64,000 nt of DNA. Source: Lachnospiraceae bacterium. GTDB lineage: Bacteria; Bacillota; Clostridia; Lachnospirales; Lachnospiraceae. The notes beneath the pieces were generated by a model. It saw only the letters and a program-made list of their open reading frames with translations, was not told the DNA's origin and made no database searches. Both the position numbers and the translations under genes were made by a program. Shown here piece by piece: positions 40,238 through 48,706 of the stretch; position 1 is the first letter of the stretch, and every line of letters starts with the position of its first letter. Location of the stretch: the NCBI GenBank assembly GCA_017634975.1, contig JAGBMJ010000011.1, positions 1 through 64,000 of the forward strand, read 5' to 3'.

Positions 40238-41098
40238 ATGTCGAGTACAAATAACAAGGTGAAGTTCGGCCTTAAGAACTGCCATTATGCGAAGGCTACC
40301 CTTGATCCGGATACCAATGCCGTGACATTTGGTACGCCTGTCGCGATTCCGGGTGCGGTAAACCTGTCGCTGGATCCGGAAGGTGATACCGAGCCGTTTT
40401 ATGCGGATGATATGGTGTATTACACCACAGTTGCCAATAACGGATATTCCGGTGATCTGGAAATGGCACTGATCCCGGATCACTTCAGGAAAGAAATCCT
40501 GAAAGAGACTGAGGATGCCAATGGTGTTATGGTGGAGGATTCCACGGTGGAGCCTGAGCATTTCGCTCTGCTCTTTGAGTTCTCCGGGGATAAGAAAAAG
40601 ATCAGGCACTGCATGTATTACTGCACGGCGGCAAGACCGACCATTGAAGGAAAGACCAACGAGGATAGTAAGGAAGTGCAGACAGAGACTCTGGAGATCA
40701 CGGCGACTCCGCTTCCGAACGGGCTTGTGAAGGTTAAGACCGGAGCGAATACCACGGATGCCGTTTACAACGGCTGGTATTCCGGCGTTTACCAGACGGA
40801 GAGCGCTCAGGTATCGGCGGTGCTTACCGGCATCACGATTGGAAGCCTGGAACTGACTCCGGAGTTTTCAGCGGATAATACATCTTATACGGCTGAGACT
40901 GTGAATGATGAGGATGCGGTATCTGCGACTGCGGCAAGCGGTACAACGGTGACGATTCTGGTAAACGGAGCGGCTCATACCAGCGGTCAGGATGCGACCT
41001 GGGAGAGCGGAACCAATACCGTGACCGTGATCGCAAGCAAGACCGGGGCAACCAGTACGGCTTATACCGTAACGGTGACGAAGAACGGACAGGGTTGA
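40238..41098 (+). CDS. Major tail (tube) protein with cadherin-like beta domain
   Basis: A 286-aa protein. Residues 1-190 are the tube domain (KVKFGLKNCHYAKATLDPD, FYADDMVYYTTVANNGYSGD, LLFEFSGDKKKIRHCMYYC). Residues about 200-286 form an added cadherin-like/Ig-like domain (LELTPEFSADNTSYTAETV, TVIASKTGATSTAYTVTV), common on surface-exposed phage proteins and thought to bind sugars or mucus. It follows the terminator gene and precedes the tail chaperone, in normal order. Confidence 0.88.
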   Translation: MSSTNNKVKFGLKNCHYAKATLDPDTNAVTFGTPVAIPGAVNLSLDPEGDTEPFYADDMVYYTTVANNGYSGDLEMALIPDHFRKEILKETEDANGVMVEDSTVEPEHFALLFEFSGDKKKIRHCMYYCTAARPTIEGKTNEDSKEVQTETLEITATPLPNGLVKVKTGANTTDAVYNGWYSGVYQTESAQVSAVLTGITIGSLELTPEFSADNTSYTAETVNDEDAVSATAASGTTVTILVNGAAHTSGQDATWESGTNTVTVIASKTGATSTAYTVTVTKNGQG

Positions 41099-41110
41099 TC
41101 TTAAGTTCAG

Positions 41111-41132
41111 GGGCAGGGAGAAATCTCTGCCC
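41111..41132 (+). other. GAAA-capped intercistronic hairpin
   Basis: Stem GGGCAGGGA (41111-41119) and TCTCTGCCC (41124-41132) with a GAAA loop and one G-U pair at the same place as in the 38688 hairpin, followed by TTTATC. Confidence 0.6.
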
Positions 41133-41157
41133 TTTATCGTGATTGGAGGAAAGTGAA

Positions 41158-41538
41158 ATGGCACTTACAAAGACAGTAAATATTGATGGCAAGGATGTGA
41201 CTTTCAGGGCATCGGCAGCCATTCCGAGGATATACAGGAACAGGTTTCACAGGGATATCTACAAAGACCTGAGCGACCTGCAGAAAAGTGTGGGCGAAGG
41301 GGATCCGGAAGCTTCCACGCTGGACGGGTTATCGCTGGAACTGTTCGAGGATATCAGCTATATCATGGCGAAGCACGCGGATCCGCAGAATGTTCCGGAT
41401 ACACCGGATGAATGGCTGGATCAGTTCGGGACTTTTTCTATTTATCAGGTGCTGCCGGAGATCATCGAGCTCTGGGGACTTAATGTGCAGACGCAGGTGG
41501 AGAGTAAAAAAAACTTCGACCGACTGACCGGGAAATGA
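41158..41538 (+). CDS. Tail assembly chaperone, short form (gpG-like)
   Basis: A 126-aa protein. It begins ALTKTVNIDGKDVTFRASAA, continues with a helical acidic body (LSLELFEDISYIMAKHADP) and ends IELWGLNVQTQVESKKNF, like Firmicutes tail chaperones. It coats the tape measure protein before tube assembly. The A8C run near its end is a -1 frameshift site that yields the longer gpGT-like form (to 41699). ATG 41158 follows TGGAGG. Confidence 0.88.
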   Translation: MALTKTVNIDGKDVTFRASAAIPRIYRNRFHRDIYKDLSDLQKSVGEGDPEASTLDGLSLELFEDISYIMAKHADPQNVPDTPDEWLDQFGTFSIYQVLPEIIELWGLNVQTQVESKKNFDRLTGK

Positions 41539-41699
41539 CAACACCACTTCTTTTGCTAAGGGCGGTGCAGCTTGGCGTGCATATCAGTGAGATGGAGCTT
41601 CTGACGATTGGAACCTTACTGGATATGTACAGTGAGCTGAATGCTGATGATATGCCGCCGATTTACACAGCATCTCAGGATGATATGGATCGATTCTGA
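41158..41699 (+). CDS. Tail assembly chaperone, frameshifted long form (gpGT-like)
   Basis: Made by a -1 shift on the heptamer A-AAA-AAC at 41508-41514. The first 119 codons are those of the short form. Reading then continues from base 41514 as LRPTDREMTTPLLLLRAVQL to a stop at 41697-41699, adding 61 residues (about 180 aa in all). The extension contains the short helical domain (GVHISEMELLTIGTLLDMYS) that in such phages binds the tape measure protein. The heptamer phase and the open -1 frame were checked base by base. Confidence 0.85.
41508..41514 (+). promoter_or_regulatory. -1 programmed frameshift slippery site
   Basis: A-AAA-AAC in the correct phase (zero-frame codons AAA AAA AAC at 41506-41514), inside the tail chaperone gene, the classical place for this signal in siphoviruses. 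Confidence 0.88.
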
Positions 41700-41733
41700 A
41701 GCAGATAATCTGTTCCGTGAAACATGATAATCA

Positions 41734-41783
41734 TTGACAAAATGGGGTAAAATCAACTAAAATACTTATACCCCTAACGGTAT
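41734..41783 (+). promoter_or_regulatory. csoR promoter and operator
   Basis: TTGACA (41734-41739), 18-bp spacer and TAAAAT (41758-41763), followed by the operator-like ATACCCCTAACGGTAT (41768-41783). The half-sites match those before the ATPase gene, so the regulator probably represses itself. Confidence 0.75.
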
Positions 41784-41795
41784 GGAGGTGATTTC

Positions 41796-42068
41796 GTGAA
41801 AAGATGTATGGATTCAGATAATCTGCATCGCAGACTGGCAAAGATCATGGGTCAGATCAAGGCAATTGACCGGATGATCGATGAAGATGTTCCCTGTGAG
41901 GATGTGTTATCACAGATCAGTGCAGCAAAGTCTGCGTTGAATAAGGCAGGACAGGTGGTTTTGGAAGGACACATCAATCACTGCATAAAGGATGCGGTCG
42001 CAGAAGGCGATGAATCGAAAATTGAGAACTTTACCAAGGCAATCGAGCGATTCGCAAATATGCAGTAA
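41796..42068 (+). CDS. csoR: CsoR/FrmR-family metal-sensing repressor
   Basis: A 90-aa all-helical repressor starting at GTG behind GAGGTG. The start (CMDSDNLHRRLAKIMGQIKAI) is typical of the family. The sensor residues are Cys in DEDVPCEDVL and His and Cys in EGHINHC, the CsoR-type C-H-C copper set. Metal binding releases DNA. It has its own promoter and operator and lies before a P-type ATPase with two more such operators. The cassette interrupts the phage tail genes between the chaperone and the tape measure. Confidence 0.88.
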   Translation: MKRCMDSDNLHRRLAKIMGQIKAIDRMIDEDVPCEDVLSQISAAKSALNKAGQVVLEGHINHCIKDAVAEGDESKIENFTKAIERFANMQ

Positions 42069-42137
42069 CAGGCAATAAGATAATAATATTGGTGATGAGA
42101 ATGGAAGGCAGTCTTTGGACTGTCTTTTATTATGGGC

Positions 42138-42189
42138 TTGACAACCTATACCCCCATAGGTATAATATAGGGCATACCCCCATGGGTAT
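42138..42189 (+). promoter_or_regulatory. ATPase promoter with two CsoR operators
   Basis: TTGACA (42138-42143), 17-bp spacer and TATAAT (42161-42166) is a near-perfect promoter. ATACCCCCATAGGTAT (42148-42163) fills the spacer and ATACCCCCATGGGTAT (42174-42189) lies just downstream, so bound repressor would block RNA polymerase. Confidence 0.85.
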
Positions 42190-42204
42190 AGATTGGAGGT
42201 TCAT

Positions 42205-44082
42205 ATGAAGAAATTCATGTACCGATTAGAGGAATGGATGGAGATCGGCGGTACGAAGAAGGATATCGTGCTGCTTGTGATTGGTGGCATTTCTCTTGTC
42301 TTAAGCTTGCTTGACAGCAGGCTGCATTTTATTCCGCTGCCGTTCGATATCGCATGGGTTGCGATCGTACTCTGTGGTATTCCAATCATACTGGAAGCTA
42401 TCATCGGTCTTGTTACAAGGTTTGATATCAAGGCGGATGTGCTTGTTTCGCTGGCACTTATCGCTTCGGTGTGCATTCATGAAGATTTTGCCGCTGGTGA
42501 GGTTGCCTTCATCATGCAGCTTGGTGCACTATTGGAAGACCTGACGGTTGCAAAGGCAAGAGCTGGAATTGAGAAGCTGGTACATCTGACTCCACAGACA
42601 GCAAGGGTCATTAAAGACGGCAATGAGAAGACTATTCCTGCGGAACAAGTGATTGTCGATGACCTGATCAGAGTTTTGCCTGGAGAGACAATCCCGGTTG
42701 ATGGCGTGATCACATCCGGTCAGACAAGTATCAACCAGGCTGTTATGACAGGGGAATCCCTTCCGGTAGACAAGACCGTCGGTGATGAGGTTTCCAGTGG
42801 AACGGTCAATCAGTTTGGTGCTTTCGAGATGAGAGCGACCAAGGTCGGAGAGGACAGTTCCATTCAGCGGATGATCCGGCTTGTACAGTCTGCGGATGCG
42901 GATAAGGCGAAGATCGTAGGACTTGCTGACAGGTGGGCGACCTGGATAGTAGTTATTGCTTTATCTGCGGCGGCTCTTACATGGATCTTTACCGGAGAGA
43001 TCATCCGTGCGGTGACGATACTGGTTGTGTTCTGTCCGTGTGCTTTGGTGCTCGCAACGCCTACTGCAATCATGGCTGCTATAGGAAATGCCACAAAACA
43101 TGGTTTCCTTGTCCGTGAAGGTGATGCGCTTGAAAGATTAGCAAGAGTATCGCGGATTACTTTTGATAAAACCGGAACGCTTACATATGGTGTGCCGAAG
43201 GTTACAGCGGTAAAGTCCGTATCTGACTATACGGAAGATGATGTATACAGGCTGGCTGCTTCTGCTGAGAAATTGTCAGAGCATCCGCTTGGCAAGGCAA
43301 TCGTGAAGTCATACGGAAAAGAAGCACCCGTCCCGGAAGTTTTTCATATGGAGCCGGGAGAAGGTGTTACTGCGAAGGTTGACGGGATTACAGTTCGTGC
43401 CGGTAATGAGAAAATGATCAGAAATGCCGGACTGTATCTTCCCATATCAATGGAAATTAAAAATTATCTGGATCAGGGGAGCACGGTCATTTATGTGGGA
43501 GCAGATCAGGAAACGGCTGGGTATATCGTATTGTCAGATACCCTGCGTGAAGAAGCAGGGGAGATGATACAGAAGACAAAGGTGCTTGGGATTACGCCGG
43601 TTCTGCTTACCGGCGATAATGAACAAGCTGCGAACCATATCGCAGGAAAGCTTGGGATAGAGAGTGTTACAGCAAACTGTATGCCAGAAGATAAGCTGAA
43701 AGAGATTGGAGATCTCCAGAATAGCGGCAATGATGTCTGCATGATCGGTGATGGCATCAATGACGCACCGGCGCTTAAGAAAGCGAATGTCGGTATTGCA
43801 ATGGGCGGAGTCGGAAGCGATATTGCTGTAGATGCAGCGGATATCGCTCTTGTAGATGATGAGATCAAGGAACTGCCTCATCTTCTGGCATTATCAAAGA
43901 GGATGATGACAACGATAAAGATCAATCTTACTTTTTCGATGACGCTGAACTTCCTTGCAATCACGCTTGCAATAACGGGATTGCTTGGTCCGGTTATCGG
44001 AGCGCTTGTACATAACGCCGGAAGTGTGGCGGTAATTATAAATTCAGCTTTGCTGCTTAAATGGAGGAAAAAGTCATGGTAA
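42205..44082 (+). CDS. Heavy-metal-translocating P1B-type ATPase
   Basis: A 625-aa membrane efflux pump. TGES actuator motif near residue 184, CPC ion-binding motif in VFCPCALVLATPT, DKTGT phosphorylation site, SEHPLGKAI and GDGINDAP are all intact. It lacks an N-terminal HMA domain. The last membrane helix has HNAGSVAVIINSALLL, not the standard Cu+ signature, so the metal is not certain; the CsoR partner argues for copper. ATG 42205 has GGAGG 6 bases upstream. It overlaps the next small gene by 7 bases. Confidence 0.92.
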   Translation: MKKFMYRLEEWMEIGGTKKDIVLLVIGGISLVLSLLDSRLHFIPLPFDIAWVAIVLCGIPIILEAIIGLVTRFDIKADVLVSLALIASVCIHEDFAAGEVAFIMQLGALLEDLTVAKARAGIEKLVHLTPQTARVIKDGNEKTIPAEQVIVDDLIRVLPGETIPVDGVITSGQTSINQAVMTGESLPVDKTVGDEVSSGTVNQFGAFEMRATKVGEDSSIQRMIRLVQSADADKAKIVGLADRWATWIVVIALSAAALTWIFTGEIIRAVTILVVFCPCALVLATPTAIMAAIGNATKHGFLVREGDALERLARVSRITFDKTGTLTYGVPKVTAVKSVSDYTEDDVYRLAASAEKLSEHPLGKAIVKSYGKEAPVPEVFHMEPGEGVTAKVDGITVRAGNEKMIRNAGLYLPISMEIKNYLDQGSTVIYVGADQETAGYIVLSDTLREEAGEMIQKTKVLGITPVLLTGDNEQAANHIAGKLGIESVTANCMPEDKLKEIGDLQNSGNDVCMIGDGINDAPALKKANVGIAMGGVGSDIAVDAADIALVDDEIKELPHLLALSKRMMTTIKINLTFSMTLNFLAITLAITGLLGPVIGALVHNAGSVAVIINSALLLKWRKKSW

Positions 44083-44249
44083 TTGGAATTATCGGAATCA
44101 TCATCGGATTGCTGGTATTAGGAGCAGGTATCTATTATCTGATCAAGGAAAAGGACGATACGGAATCGAAGAAGATATACGGAATCACATCAGGTGTAGG
44201 TGCGGCGGTTACTGTTGCGGCCGCAGTGATACTGATAATGCATCTGTAA
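44076..44249 (+). CDS. Small membrane protein of the metal cassette
   Basis: A 57-aa protein with two hydrophobic helices (VIGIIGIIIGLLVLGAGIYYL; GVGAAVTVAAAVILIMHL) and a charged loop between. ATG 44076 follows TGGAGGAAAAAGTC inside the end of the ATPase gene, so it is translationally coupled. Possibly an accessory subunit of the pump; no known family. Confidence 0.7.
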   Translation: MVIGIIGIIIGLLVLGAGIYYLIKEKDDTESKKIYGITSGVGAAVTVAAAVILIMHL

Positions 44250-44273
44250 AAACAGATTGTTAGAAATGTTATG

Positions 44274-44301
44274 GAAGAGAATCGGGAGACCGGTTCTTTT
44301 C
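44274..44301 (+). other. GAGA-capped hairpin after the metal cassette
   Basis: Stem GAAGAGAATCGG (44274-44285) and CCGGTTCTTTTC (44290-44301) with a GAGA loop and T-rich 3' side. The same tcgggagaccggt core recurs at 49433 after the second cassette. Confidence 0.6.
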
Positions 44302-44332
44302 TTTTACCCAAAATCAGGAAGGAGGGAATCGG

Positions 44333-47158
44333 ATGGCTGGACGGATCCAGGGGATCACCGTTGAGATTGGCGGCGATACCACCAAACTACAGACAGCCCT
44401 GAAGGGCGTAAATACAGAGATCAGGAATACCCAGAGCCAGTTGCGTGATGTCGATAAGCTCCTGAAACTTGATCCGGGGAATACGGAACTGCTTGCTCAG
44501 AAGCGCAGGCTTCTGGGAGATGCCGTTAAGGAAACGAAGGAAAAGCTGGAGACCTTAAAGACGGCGGCGGAACAGGCTGATCAGGCACTTAAGGACGGCA
44601 CGATCACACAGGAACAGTATGACGGCCTGCAGAGGGAGATCGTTGAGACAGAGCAGAAGCTGAAGGCTTTGGAGGAACAGGCGAAAGCTTCCGGCACGGC
44701 GCTTCAGGAGATCGCCGCTAAGGGTGAGAAGCTGAAGACGGTCGGTGATAATATCACCAATGTCGGAAAGAAATTCATGCCTGTGACTCTGGGCGTTGTG
44801 GGATTAGGTACGGCGGCGGTGAAAACTGCCGCTGATTTTGATTCCGCCATGAGCAAGGTTGCAGCGGTGTCCGGTGCTACAGGCTCTGATCTGGAAGCAC
44901 TCAGGGATAAAGCCCGTGAGATGGGTGAAAAGACGAAGTTCTCCGCATCCGAAGCAGCAGAAGCCATGAACTATATGGCGATGGCCGGCTGGAAGACGGA
45001 AGATATGCTTTCCGGTATCGAGGGCGTGATGAATCTTGCGGCTGCTTCCGGTGAAGATCTGGCAACCACTTCGGATATCGTGACGGATGCGCTTACAGCT
45101 TTCGGATTATCGGCTTCTGATTCCGGGCACTTCGCGGATATCCTTGCGGCGGCAAGTAGCAATGCGAATACGAATGTCTCCATGATGGGTGAGACCTTTA
45201 AGTATTGCGCTCCTATTGCCGGTGCTTTGGGATTCTCTGCGGAAGATACAGCAGAAGCGATCGGTCTGATGGCGAATGCAGGTATCAAGGGTTCTCAGGC
45301 TGGTACAGCGCTCAGAACCATTATGAATAACCTGTCCGGGGATGTGACGATCTGCGGATCCGCTATCGGAGAAGTTACGGTCGCTACGACAAATGCTGAC
45401 GGTTCCATGAGGGATCTGTCGGATATACTGGCTGACTGCCGGACGGCTTTTTCCGGCTTGACGGAATCGGAGAAGGCACAGGCGGCTGAATCGCTTGTGG
45501 GTAAGAATGCGATGTCCGGATTCCTGGCTCTTATGAATGCCGGGGAAGGCGATATCAATAAGCTTTCATCTGCAATCGATAACTGTGACGGCTGTGCTGC
45601 TGATATGGCTGAGACCATGAATGACAACCTTGCCGGTCAGCTTCAGATATTAAAGTCACAGCTGGAGGAACTGGCTATCTCTTTCGGGGAACTTCTGATG
45701 CCTGCGATCCGGACGATAGTGGGATGGATCCAGAAGTTCGTGGACTGGCTCAATTCGATGGATGAGGGAACCAGAAAGGTGATCGTGACGATTGCCCTGG
45801 TGGCGGCTGCAATCGGTCCGGTACTGATCATAGTAGGCAAGGTTATTTCTGCGGTCGGTACCATTATGACTCTGGTGCCGAAGCTGGCGGGCGTGATTAA
45901 TGCAGCGAAGGGGGTATTTGCAGCTTTCAATGCGGTATGTGCGGCGAATCCGTATGTGCTGATCATAGCGGCGATCGTGGCTCTGGTGGCAGCATTTATC
46001 TATCTGTGGAACAACTGTGAAGAGTTCCGGCAGTTCTGGATTGACCTGTGGGAGAGTATCAAAGAGATTGCCATTGCCGTATGGGAAGCACTGAAGACCT
46101 TCTTCAAAGCGGCATGGGAAGCAATCAAGTCCACAGCGGAAACGGTCTGGAATGCGATAAAGAATTTCTTATCAGGGCTGTGGGAAGGTATCAAGAATAT
46201 CTTCACGACTGTGGTAAATGCGATCAGCACGTTCCTGACCAATGCCTGGAATGCGATAAAGAATACCGTGACTACCGTGTGGAATGCGATCAAGACATTT
46301 TTCACAACGGTCTGGAATGGGATCAAGAATATCGTTACCACGGTGGTGACGGCGATTTCCACATTCCTGACTACGGCGTGGAACGCTATAAAGAACACGG
46401 TCACAACGGTGCTGAATGCGATAAAGACCGTGGTGACAACGGTCTGGAATGGCATTAAGTCTGTTATCACGACTATCGTGAACGGGATCAAGAATACCGT
46501 CACGACGGCATGGAATAATATCAAGAACACGGTTGTTTCTGTCGGAAATGCGATCAAGTCCGCGGTGACAAATCTGTGGAACAATGTTACTTCTGCCGTG
46601 AAGAATGCGATGAGCAATGTGTTCAATGCAGTAAAGACGGGATTTTCCAATGTGAAGAACCATATCACGGGACTTGCGTCCCAGGCGTTTAACTGGGGCA
46701 AGGATCTGATCATGGGTATCGTGAATGGTATCAAATCCTGTATCAGCGCGGTGGGCGATGCCGTGAAATCCGTGGCGGATAAGATCAAGAGCTTCCTGCA
46801 TTTCTCCGTCCCGGATGAAGGACCGCTGACCGATTATGAGAAATGGATGCCGGACTTTATGAAGGGTCTGGCTGACGGCATTGAGAAGAGCCGAGGCATG
46901 ATCGAACAGGCGATGCAGGGCGTGACCGGGGATATGACGATCACTCCGAGGGTGCTGGCTGCTTCCGGAGGTTATTCGGGGGCAAGTGTTTCTAATGGAG
47001 ATCTGATCTCCGGTATCAATACGGCACTGAACACGGCTCTTGCCGGTGGCGGCGCTGCGGGGGATATCGTGATCCCGGTTTATATCGGCGGTGACATGAT
47101 CGATGAGATCGTGGTTACAGCTCAGCAAAGAATGAATCTGAGAAGTGGAGGCAGGTAA
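44333..47158 (+). CDS. Tape measure protein
   Basis: A 941-aa tail length ruler. Residues 1-130 are coiled coil (NTEIRNTQSQLRDVDKLLKL). The TP901-type core begins near FDSAMSKVAAVSGATGSDLE and continues with EAMNYMAMAGWKTEDMLSGI. Hydrophobic helices lie around residues 480-560 (LVAAAIGPVLIIVGKVISAV). Residues about 585-745 are repeats of VWNAIKNTVTT-like 11-residue units (and variants with FFTT). GGAAGGAGGG precedes the start. Shifts in repeat number would change tail length. It is the first phage gene after the metal cassette. Confidence 0.93.
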   Translation: MAGRIQGITVEIGGDTTKLQTALKGVNTEIRNTQSQLRDVDKLLKLDPGNTELLAQKRRLLGDAVKETKEKLETLKTAAEQADQALKDGTITQEQYDGLQREIVETEQKLKALEEQAKASGTALQEIAAKGEKLKTVGDNITNVGKKFMPVTLGVVGLGTAAVKTAADFDSAMSKVAAVSGATGSDLEALRDKAREMGEKTKFSASEAAEAMNYMAMAGWKTEDMLSGIEGVMNLAAASGEDLATTSDIVTDALTAFGLSASDSGHFADILAAASSNANTNVSMMGETFKYCAPIAGALGFSAEDTAEAIGLMANAGIKGSQAGTALRTIMNNLSGDVTICGSAIGEVTVATTNADGSMRDLSDILADCRTAFSGLTESEKAQAAESLVGKNAMSGFLALMNAGEGDINKLSSAIDNCDGCAADMAETMNDNLAGQLQILKSQLEELAISFGELLMPAIRTIVGWIQKFVDWLNSMDEGTRKVIVTIALVAAAIGPVLIIVGKVISAVGTIMTLVPKLAGVINAAKGVFAAFNAVCAANPYVLIIAAIVALVAAFIYLWNNCEEFRQFWIDLWESIKEIAIAVWEALKTFFKAAWEAIKSTAETVWNAIKNFLSGLWEGIKNIFTTVVNAISTFLTNAWNAIKNTVTTVWNAIKTFFTTVWNGIKNIVTTVVTAISTFLTTAWNAIKNTVTTVLNAIKTVVTTVWNGIKSVITTIVNGIKNTVTTAWNNIKNTVVSVGNAIKSAVTNLWNNVTSAVKNAMSNVFNAVKTGFSNVKNHITGLASQAFNWGKDLIMGIVNGIKSCISAVGDAVKSVADKIKSFLHFSVPDEGPLTDYEKWMPDFMKGLADGIEKSRGMIEQAMQGVTGDMTITPRVLAASGGYSGASVSNGDLISGINTALNTALAGGGAAGDIVIPVYIGGDMIDEIVVTAQQRMNLRSGGR

Positions 47159-47159
47159 T

Positions 47160-47522
47160 ATGGCTCATATGCAATATCTGGTTTTCAATAATGAAAATAT
47201 ACCGATGCCTGCCTCTTATTCCGTGAATCTGTCGGATGTGGAGGCAGACAGCGGCGGCGTGACGGAAGCAGGAACCACGCAGAGGGATGTAGTAAGGGAA
47301 GGCGTGGTTCAGATCGGCGTGACCTTCCGGGTATCGAAGAAGTGGCTGAATAAGTTTTCGGCATATAAGAAGCTGGCGAGCATTACCGTGGGATACCTGG
47401 ATACCGAGACTATGAATATCGTGAACACGCAGATGTATATTGACGGGTATCAGGTGAAGCTGGTGAGCGATACGAGCTACGGGAGCTTGTGGGAGGTGAA
47501 CTTTACGCTGAAGGAGTTCTGA
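47160..47522 (+). CDS. Distal tail / tail-associated protein, 120 aa
   Basis: Begins AHMQYLVFNNENIPMPASYS and continues with beta-rich segments (GVVQIGVTFRVSKKWLNKFS, YGSLWEVNFTLKEF). It is shorter than normal Dit proteins and follows the tape measure, where Firmicutes phages have a small tail protein. ATG 47160 follows TGGAGG. The call is mainly positional. Confidence 0.6.
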   Translation: MAHMQYLVFNNENIPMPASYSVNLSDVEADSGGVTEAGTTQRDVVREGVVQIGVTFRVSKKWLNKFSAYKKLASITVGYLDTETMNIVNTQMYIDGYQVKLVSDTSYGSLWEVNFTLKEF

Positions 47523-47563
47523 TAAATCGTGACTGTTGCGGACTTTTGTGGTATAAATAAAGA

Positions 47564-47596
47564 GCCGTGCTATGACGATATAGTTCGTAGCGCGGC
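47564..47596 (+). terminator. Hairpin before the TetR cassette
   Basis: GCCGTGCTATGAC (47564-47576) pairs with GTTCGTAGCGCGGC (47583-47596) using G-U pairs, followed by ATTTTGG. It may reduce late transcription into the cassette. Confidence 0.5.
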
Positions 47597-47715
47597 ATTT
47601 TGGTATGTATATTTACAAATCAACACTTTTTCGCAAGCGTGTCGTTCAGTTCATAGAATACATTGAGTAGAATAGGATTGTAAATAAGATCAAATTCTCA
47701 CAGGAGGGAACAAAC

Positions 47716-48072
47716 ATGAACACAGATAAGACATTTGCAGAGGCGATAGCAAGCGAATATGCACCAAAGGACACCAGTAAGGTGGTAGCGCTTAAGAAGC
47801 TAGACAAGAAAGCCAAGATGCCAGCAACGATTTTTACATACACATTCGGAATATGCTCTGCACTCATTATGGGGCTTGGCATGTGCTTGTGCATGGGTGT
47901 AATAGGTAACGGAATGGTTATGACGGTGCTGGGAATCGTAATCGGCGTGATCGGACTCATAGCAATGAGTGTTAATTATCCGGTATATAGAAAGATGCTT
48001 GAGAAGGGAAAGAGTCAGTATGCATATGAAATCACGCAGCTTGCCAAGGAGATAGCTGAAGCGGCTGAGTAA
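47716..48072 (+). CDS. Two-helix membrane protein
   Basis: A 118-aa protein. Two hydrophobic helices (FTYTFGICSALIMGLGMCL; MVMTVLGIVIGVIGLIAMS) separate a charged N-terminus from a C-terminal amphipathic segment (YRKMLEKGKSQYAYEITQLA). CAGGAGG precedes the start. The TetR-type gene begins 3 bases after its stop. Similar proteins accompany TetR regulators in Clostridia; role unknown. Confidence 0.7.
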   Translation: MNTDKTFAEAIASEYAPKDTSKVVALKKLDKKAKMPATIFTYTFGICSALIMGLGMCLCMGVIGNGMVMTVLGIVIGVIGLIAMSVNYPVYRKMLEKGKSQYAYEITQLAKEIAEAAE

Positions 48073-48075
48073 TAT

Positions 48076-48681
48076 GTGACTCTGCAAAGAGGAATGAACA
48101 GATCCGAAAGTAAATATTTCAATACAGCTCTCAGGATGGATGATGCGCTTGTGTCGCTATTGGAAGAGAAAAGTTTGGAATATGTAACGGTAAAAGAGAT
48201 ATGCGAGAAAGCAGGTGTTAATCGTTCCACGTTCTATCTTCACTATGAAACGATTGAAGACCTGCTTTCAGAGTGCGTGGAAAATGTTAATAAGAAATTC
48301 CTTTCGTATTTTGGAGATAGGCACAAGGACTTCATTGAAAAGATTGATGCTGCTCCGCTGGAAGACCTGATTCTTATAAAGGATGAATACCTCATACCGT
48401 ATCTGCAATTTATAAATGAAAACCGTAATGTCTTTAATGCGGCGTACAATAGTCCTCACGGTATGCAGTCAACACAGAAGTTTGAGGGATTATATCAGTA
48501 CATTTTTGAACCTATTCTGGAAAGGTTTGATTATCCGGAAGCAGAGCGTAAATATGCGATTACATATTACATAAATGGCATTGCGGCGGTAGTTAGGGAA
48601 TGGCTGAAGGGCGGATGCGGAGAAACGAAAGAGGATATTGCAGCAGTGATTTTCAGATGTATACGGCCACAAATGACATAA
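48076..48681 (+). CDS. TetR-family transcriptional regulator
   Basis: A 201-aa protein. The N-terminal HTH reads VKEICEKAGVNRSTFYLHYET, followed by an all-helical ligand domain with LIPYLQFINENRNVFNAAYN. The start is either GTG 48076 (3 bases after the previous stop, so coupled) or ATG 48094; neither has a strong ribosome-binding site. It sits in the middle of a three-gene cassette inside the tail region and most likely regulates the two membrane protein genes around it. Confidence 0.82.
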   Translation: MTLQRGMNRSESKYFNTALRMDDALVSLLEEKSLEYVTVKEICEKAGVNRSTFYLHYETIEDLLSECVENVNKKFLSYFGDRHKDFIEKIDAAPLEDLILIKDEYLIPYLQFINENRNVFNAAYNSPHGMQSTQKFEGLYQYIFEPILERFDYPEAERKYAITYYINGIAAVVREWLKGGCGETKEDIAAVIFRCIRPQMT

Positions 48682-48706
48682 AAACAAGAGGTGCGATCAT
48701 GTACTT

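Noticed and set aside
41535..41699. Separate 54-aa gene starting at ATG 41535.
   Set aside because: It is in the -1 frame that continues from the slippery site, and no ribosome-binding site precedes the ATG, so the frameshift product explains it better.
46080..46570. DNA repeats as possible CRISPR or satellite array.
   Set aside because: They are imperfect codon-level repeats of the tape measure protein, in frame throughout.
46000..46788. Minus-strand frames in the tape measure gene.
   Set aside because: They mirror the repetitive VWNAIKNTVTT-type units on the plus strand; repetition keeps several frames open.
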